64,000 nucleotides of DNA, from contig NZ_PVZC01000004.1 in assembly GCF_003002095.1 (NCBI RefSeq), forward strand, positions 248,001 to 312,000, given 5' to 3'. The first letter of the stretch is position 1; each line of letters opens with the position of its first letter. Under the pieces are notes generated by a model. It saw only the letters and a program-made list of their open reading frames with translations. It made no database searches and was not told the DNA's origin. The position numbers and the translations under genes are program-made. Below are positions 60,251-64,000 of this stretch, piece after piece. The stretch comes from Allonocardiopsis opalescens (GTDB lineage Bacteria; Actinomycetota; Actinomycetes; Streptosporangiales; Streptosporangiaceae).

Positions 60251-62277
60251 ATGTGGTCGCGCGGCAGGCTCTCGTTCCACTCCCGTGAGAACACCCGCCG
60301 CCCGCCCTCGTAGCCGTCGAGGGTGGCGTGCAGCCGGAACTCCCCGGCAGTGCAGCTCAGCACGGTGCGGGTCTCGGTGCGCACCTCCCAGTCGCCCCGG
60401 GAGAAGGCCATCGTCCACGCCGACTCGCCGCGCGCCGAGGTGAAGTCGTCGGCCACCGAGTCATAGCGCTCGTAGGCCCGGCGGCGCGCCTCCAGGCCGA
60501 TCCCGTCGAAGCGGACGCGGCCGCGGTCCTTCACGATCTCCAGGGTGGAGTTGTAGGACACCAGGTCGCGGCGGACCGTCCAGCTCTCCTCGGGCGGGCT
60601 GAGCTGCGTGGTGCCGATCGGCGGCGCGCCCTCGGGCTCCTCGAACGGCCGCCCGCCGTCCTCCTCGGCGCCGGCGGCCGGGCGCACCGGCAGAGTCAGC
60701 GCGCTGCCCTCGGTGTGCACGGTCAGCAGCACCGGCTCCGGCGGCGGCCAGGCCAGCGGCCAGTAGGAGGTCGACAGCGACAGCCGGATCCGGTGCCCCG
60801 GTGGGAAGACCTGCGCCACTCCGTTGAGCTGCACGGTCGTGTGGTACCTGCGGCCCGGCACCAGCGGCTCGGGCTCGTCGCGGCCGCCGAGCCTGGTCAG
60901 GTTGAGCAGCCCGTAGCTGACGCGGGTGGCGGCGCCGTCGGGCGCCACGTCCGACAGCCGGGCCGCCACCATCGCGACCGGCCGGTTCACCGAGAACTCC
61001 AGCTGCACGGTGGGCGCCCCCAGGATCTCCAGCCGCTCCGCCAGCGGGCCGCTGTCGAAGACCATGGAGCCGCCGTCCTCCTCGCGCTGGTCGTAGGGCA
61101 GGTCGGGCGGCGCGTTGTAGGACGCCCACTTGCCGGCGAACTGCCCCACCGACAGCGGCGACTGCACCGTCAGCTCGGCGGCGTCCTCGGTGCCGGTGCC
61201 GGGCGGGGCGATCCGGTGCGCGCCCAGCGGGTGCACGGCCTGCTCCACATTGGGGGAGGGCCACGACGGCTCGCCGACCCAGCGGCCGGGCCGCTCCTGG
61301 TAGGAGGTGGACGGCGGCACGCTCTCCTGCATCCAGGTGCGCAGCATCGGCCCGTCCATCGCGCCGTTGTCGGCGTCCTTGAGCCAGTGGTCCCACCAGC
61401 GCACCACCTCCTGGAGGTAGCCGATCGCCGGCCCGGGCTCGCCCAGGTGCGGGTACTTGTGCGACCACGGCCCGATCAGCCCCTTGCGCGGCACGTCCAG
61501 GTGCTCCAGCAGCCGGGTCACCGCGTTGGAGTAGCCGTCGGCCCACCCGCTGGAGGCCAGCACCGGGCAGCGCACGGCGCCGTAGTCCTCGCAGACCGAG
61601 GCGTGCCGCCAGTAGTCGTCGCGCCGCTGGTGCGCCAGCCACTCCAGCGCCCAGGGGCGGGCCGCGGCCAGCCGCTCGCGCCACATGCCGCGCCAGCCCT
61701 CGCCGACCAGCGCGGGATCGGGCGGGCAGGTGGCGTAGGCGAACATGGTGCCCGCCTCGGCCAGGTTGTCCGACAGCAGGCAGCCGCCCATGTAGTGCAT
61801 GTCGTCGGCGTAGCGGTCGTCGGTGAACGAGGAGATGACGATGGCGCCCAGGCTCGGCGGGCGGCGCGCCGCGACCTGGAGGGCGGCGAAGGCGCCCCAG
61901 GAGATGCCCATCATCCCGGTCCGGCCGCTGCACCAGGGCTGCTCGGCCAGCCAGGTCAGCACCTGCTCGGCGTCCAGCTGCTCCTGCTCGACGTACTCGT
62001 CGGTGAGCACGCCCTCGGACTCCCCGGTGCCGCGCAGGTCCACCCGCGCGCACGCGTAGCCGTGCCCGGCCATGTAGGGGTGGTGCACCGAGTCGCGCAC
62101 GGAGGTCAGGTCGCGCTTGCGGTACGGGATGTACTCCAGCACCGCGGGCACCGGCTCCTGGTCGGAGGAGGCCGGCCGCCAGATCCGGGCCGACAGCCGG
62201 ACGCCGTCGGGCATCGGGATCCAGACGTGCTCCTCCTCCTTGACGGCGTAGGGCAGTGAAGTCACCGAGCGTGTCAA
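60247..62277 (-). CDS. CocE/NonD-type hydrolase (peptidase S15 fold)
   Basis: A ~676-residue alpha/beta hydrolase with the S15/CocE layout: PVPAVLEYIPYRKRDLTSVR, RGTGESEGVL, nucleophile in MMGISWGAFAALQVA (GISWG), a helical cap, SSGWADGYSN (acid region), GPWSHKYPHLGEPG (His), and a C-terminal jelly-roll (PPDFC/DUF4982-like) domain. TTG 62277 overlaps the ATP-grasp stop (TTGA) and sits 4 bp after GGGGAGG; GTG 62265 is the alternative. Family members cleave X-Pro peptides, cocaine-like esters or acyl bonds. Confidence 0.9.
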   Translation of the reverse strand: MTRSVTSLPYAVKEEEHVWIPMPDGVRLSARIWRPASSDQEPVPAVLEYIPYRKRDLTSVRDSVHHPYMAGHGYACARVDLRGTGESEGVLTDEYVEQEQLDAEQVLTWLAEQPWCSGRTGMMGISWGAFAALQVAARRPPSLGAIVISSFTDDRYADDMHYMGGCLLSDNLAEAGTMFAYATCPPDPALVGEGWRGMWRERLAAARPWALEWLAHQRRDDYWRHASVCEDYGAVRCPVLASSGWADGYSNAVTRLLEHLDVPRKGLIGPWSHKYPHLGEPGPAIGYLQEVVRWWDHWLKDADNGAMDGPMLRTWMQESVPPSTSYQERPGRWVGEPSWPSPNVEQAVHPLGAHRIAPPGTGTEDAAELTVQSPLSVGQFAGKWASYNAPPDLPYDQREEDGGSMVFDSGPLAERLEILGAPTVQLEFSVNRPVAMVAARLSDVAPDGAATRVSYGLLNLTRLGGRDEPEPLVPGRRYHTTVQLNGVAQVFPPGHRIRLSLSTSYWPLAWPPPEPVLLTVHTEGSALTLPVRPAAGAEEDGGRPFEEPEGAPPIGTTQLSPPEESWTVRRDLVSYNSTLEIVKDRGRVRFDGIGLEARRRAYERYDSVADDFTSARGESAWTMAFSRGDWEVRTETRTVLSCTAGEFRLHATLDGYEGGRRVFSREWNESLPRDHI

Positions 62278-63578
62278 CGGGCCTCCCCGAGCGGGTCGGT
62301 CGGCGCGGAGTCGGCGAACTCGAAGCGCAGCGACTCCACGCAGCGGTCGTACTTGGCCGTCAGCTCCGCGTCGTCGCCGGCGCCGACGAACACGTGGGCC
62401 AGTTCGAAGCTGTAGCTGTCCTGGCCGGGCAGCTCCGAGAGGCGCTGCCCCTCCTCGGGCACGATGTCGATCTTCACGCCGGGGATCTCGCGCTCGATCC
62501 GCGCGACCTCCTCGGCGGTCGGCCGCCGCCGCACCACTCCGTCGGCGAAGCGCCGGTAGTACCACTTCGCGGCCACGGCGTACTCGCCGCGGCGGTCGGG
62601 CAGCCGGGGGTCGCGGCCGAGCGCGAGGCTGAGCATGCAGTGGTGGTTGGGCACGCCGTCGACGTACTCGAACAGCTCGGCGTGCGACTGGGAGTGGCGC
62701 GGGTTGACCTCCAGCACGTTCACGGCGCCGGTGTCGGGGTCGTAGAAGAACTCGACGCTGAAGGTGGCCGAGTCCATGCCGACCTGGGTGATCACCTTCT
62801 CCGCCACCTCGGTGAACCGGCGCAGCGCCGGCTCGGGCAGCCGCGAGGGGTACTGGTGGCGCAGGAAGCAGGGGCTGTCGGGGTAGTTGACCGAGTCCAG
62901 CGCCCCGTACACCGTGACCTTCCCGTCGTGCACGTAGCCCTCGACGGCGGCCTGCACGCCGCTGAGCGCCTGCTCGGCCAGGCAGGCCCGGCCGCCGGCC
63001 GCCTCGATCTCCGGCGGCAGCCGCAGCCGGTCCATGACGTACTCGAACGGGGCGCCCATCCGGTCGACGCCGTCGGCGATCTCGGCCGCGGCCCGGCGGA
63101 ACTCCCGCTCGTCGGCGACGTGGAAGGCCAGCTCGCTGGAGGCCGACTTGACCGGCTTCAGCCACATCGGGAAGTCCACCCCGTCCGGCGGGCGCGGCTC
63201 GCCGTCGAGGTCCACCAGGCCGAAGGGCGGGTGGGCGTCGGTCACCTTGCTCTGCTCCAGGCGGCTCCAGTACTTGTGCTCGCACTTGACCACCGACTCC
63301 AGGCTGGTGCCGCGCAGCCCGTAGTGCTCGCACAGGATCGGCACGATGCTGCTCACCGGGAAGTCCCAGTAGCCCACGATGGCGTCGACGCGCCCGTCGA
63401 AGGCGTCCAGCTCCGCCCGAGCCTTGGCGATCAGGTCCGCGATCGGGATCTCGCCGTGCTGCAGCTCCTCGATGCCGAGCAGGGGGTGGAACCGGTACTC
63501 GGCCGCGTGCGGCACGTCTCGGAGGGTGTCCAGGTTCCCCTCGTCCAGTCCGATCACGAAGATGTTCAGCTGCCTCAC
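62274..63578 (-). CDS. ATP-grasp ligase
   Basis: A 434-residue protein with ATP-grasp features: a pre-grasp region (GYWDFPVSSIVPILCEHYGL), MWLKPVKSASSELAFHV (ATP-binding Lys), ATFSVEFFYDP and the metal-binding VLEVNPRHSQSHAELF (ENP/R-type). The family forms amide bonds via acyl-phosphates. GTG 63578 follows GAGGAG at 5 bp; an ATG at 63593 lies upstream of it without a good site. It is coupled to the CocE-type hydrolase, so the two likely act in one small-molecule pathway. Substrates unknown. Confidence 0.9.
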   Translation of the reverse strand: MRQLNIFVIGLDEGNLDTLRDVPHAAEYRFHPLLGIEELQHGEIPIADLIAKARAELDAFDGRVDAIVGYWDFPVSSIVPILCEHYGLRGTSLESVVKCEHKYWSRLEQSKVTDAHPPFGLVDLDGEPRPPDGVDFPMWLKPVKSASSELAFHVADEREFRRAAAEIADGVDRMGAPFEYVMDRLRLPPEIEAAGGRACLAEQALSGVQAAVEGYVHDGKVTVYGALDSVNYPDSPCFLRHQYPSRLPEPALRRFTEVAEKVITQVGMDSATFSVEFFYDPDTGAVNVLEVNPRHSQSHAELFEYVDGVPNHHCMLSLALGRDPRLPDRRGEYAVAAKWYYRRFADGVVRRRPTAEEVARIEREIPGVKIDIVPEEGQRLSELPGQDSYSFELAHVFVGAGDDAELTAKYDRCVESLRFEFADSAPTDPLGEAR

Positions 63579-63742
63579 AGGTGCTCCTCGCATCCGCTGT
63601 GCACCGACAGGCGCGGTGCCGTGACGGCGGCGCGGCTACCCGAACCGGGGCATAGCAACCTTCCGGCCCCGGGCCGGGCGGCCCGGAGCGGCCGGGGGCG
63701 CCCTGCTTCAGGCCGGGCCCCGGGGAGGCGGCGGCCGGCGGC

Positions 63743-64000
63743 TCAGGCGCCCGGCAGCCAGTCGACCCGGCCGATCAGGTAGGCCGAGCCGACGAAGGCG
63801 ACCGCGTCGATGAGGGTGTGCGCCACCACCAGCGGCATCACCCGGCCGTAGCGGTGGTAGAACCAGCCGAAGGCCAGGCCCATCACGATGTTGCCGAAGA
63901 ACATGCCGAAGCCCTGGTAGAGGTGGTAGCAGCCGCGCAGCAGCGCGCTGGCCGCCACCGCCCGCGCCGGCGACCAGCCGAGCTGGTCCAGCCGCAGCAG
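63743..64000 (-). CDS. CPBP family intramembrane metalloprotease (C-terminal part)
   Basis: The last 85 residues of a gene that starts beyond the window. CYHLYQGFGMFFGNIVMGLA supplies the second conserved His, GWFYHRYGRVMPLVVAHTLI the final HxxxD-type motif (HTLIDA), as in CAAX-processing/bacteriocin-processing (CPBP) proteases. The N-terminal EExxR motif would lie outside the window. Confidence 0.82.
   Translation of the reverse strand: MLRLDQLGWSPARAVAASALLRGCYHLYQGFGMFFGNIVMGLAFGWFYHRYGRVMPLVVAHTLIDAVAFVGSAYLIGRVDWLPGA

Overview
The window is about 64 kb of very GC-rich chromosome from an actinobacterium. GTG and occasional TTG starts, strong GGAGG ribosome sites, 4-base ATGA/GTGA gene overlaps, leaderless-looking promoters, a Lrp-FolP2 pair, an IdeR/DmdR-type iron box and a type I-E CRISPR repeat of the kind seen in Nocardiopsis and Streptomonospora all fit Nocardiopsidaceae or a close relative. 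The species assignment is inference.

Layout. 0-4.6 kb: a MerR-VIT pair, then the core block tyrA-cmk-der. 4.7-8.9 kb: a short-chain dehydrogenase, hydrolase, small monooxygenase and AraC regulator, then a DUF523 protein. 8.9-11.5 kb: tRNA-Pro(GGG) with a textbook terminator, an aldo/keto reductase, a 5'-truncated McrB-like/NOV_C defence-type gene, and an HxlR regulator. 12-17.6 kb: a luciferase-like/hemerythrin fusion, a MarR-dioxygenase-esterase cassette like the mhq quinone-resistance genes, and a serine hydrolase. 17.8-21 kb: manA, thpR, a methyltransferase. 21.2-24.4 kb: an iron-boxed siderophore uptake operon (binding lipoprotein and two permeases) with no ATPase. 24.5-29.6 kb: RDD protein, a two-component pair, small membrane proteins, and a probable 18-codon leaderless leader peptide. 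29.7-32 kb: a His-rich Tat-exported PHP hydrolase and a Cys/His-tailed partner.

32.2-34.1 kb: a relic CRISPR unit, a leader, and a 26-repeat type I-E array without cas genes in the window. 34.5-39.4 kb: MerR, polyprenol-phosphate mannosyltransferase, an FAD oxidoreductase, and a 1.6-kb gene-free stretch with degenerate long-period repeats. 39.4-45.7 kb: flavin reductase, two tandem lipoprotein/secreted-protein pairs (one has lost its OmpA domain), an LCP cell-wall ligase, a double Lrp regulator and folP2. 46-52.6 kb: epimerase/TetR, pirin, membrane protein, NAD(P)-binding protein, and a second two-component pair. 52.7-64 kb: a DPBB wall-type protein, an ABC-2 exporter with divergent TetR-lipoprotein, GntR/MFS, a coupled ATP-grasp ligase and CocE/S15 hydrolase, and the end of a CPBP protease.

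Many divergent gene pairs have a clear palindromic operator between them, so local regulator-target cassettes dominate. Several convergent pairs end in one shared hairpin that contains both stop codons. Long GC-rich gaps (400-1600 bp) without credible genes recur and are annotated as such.
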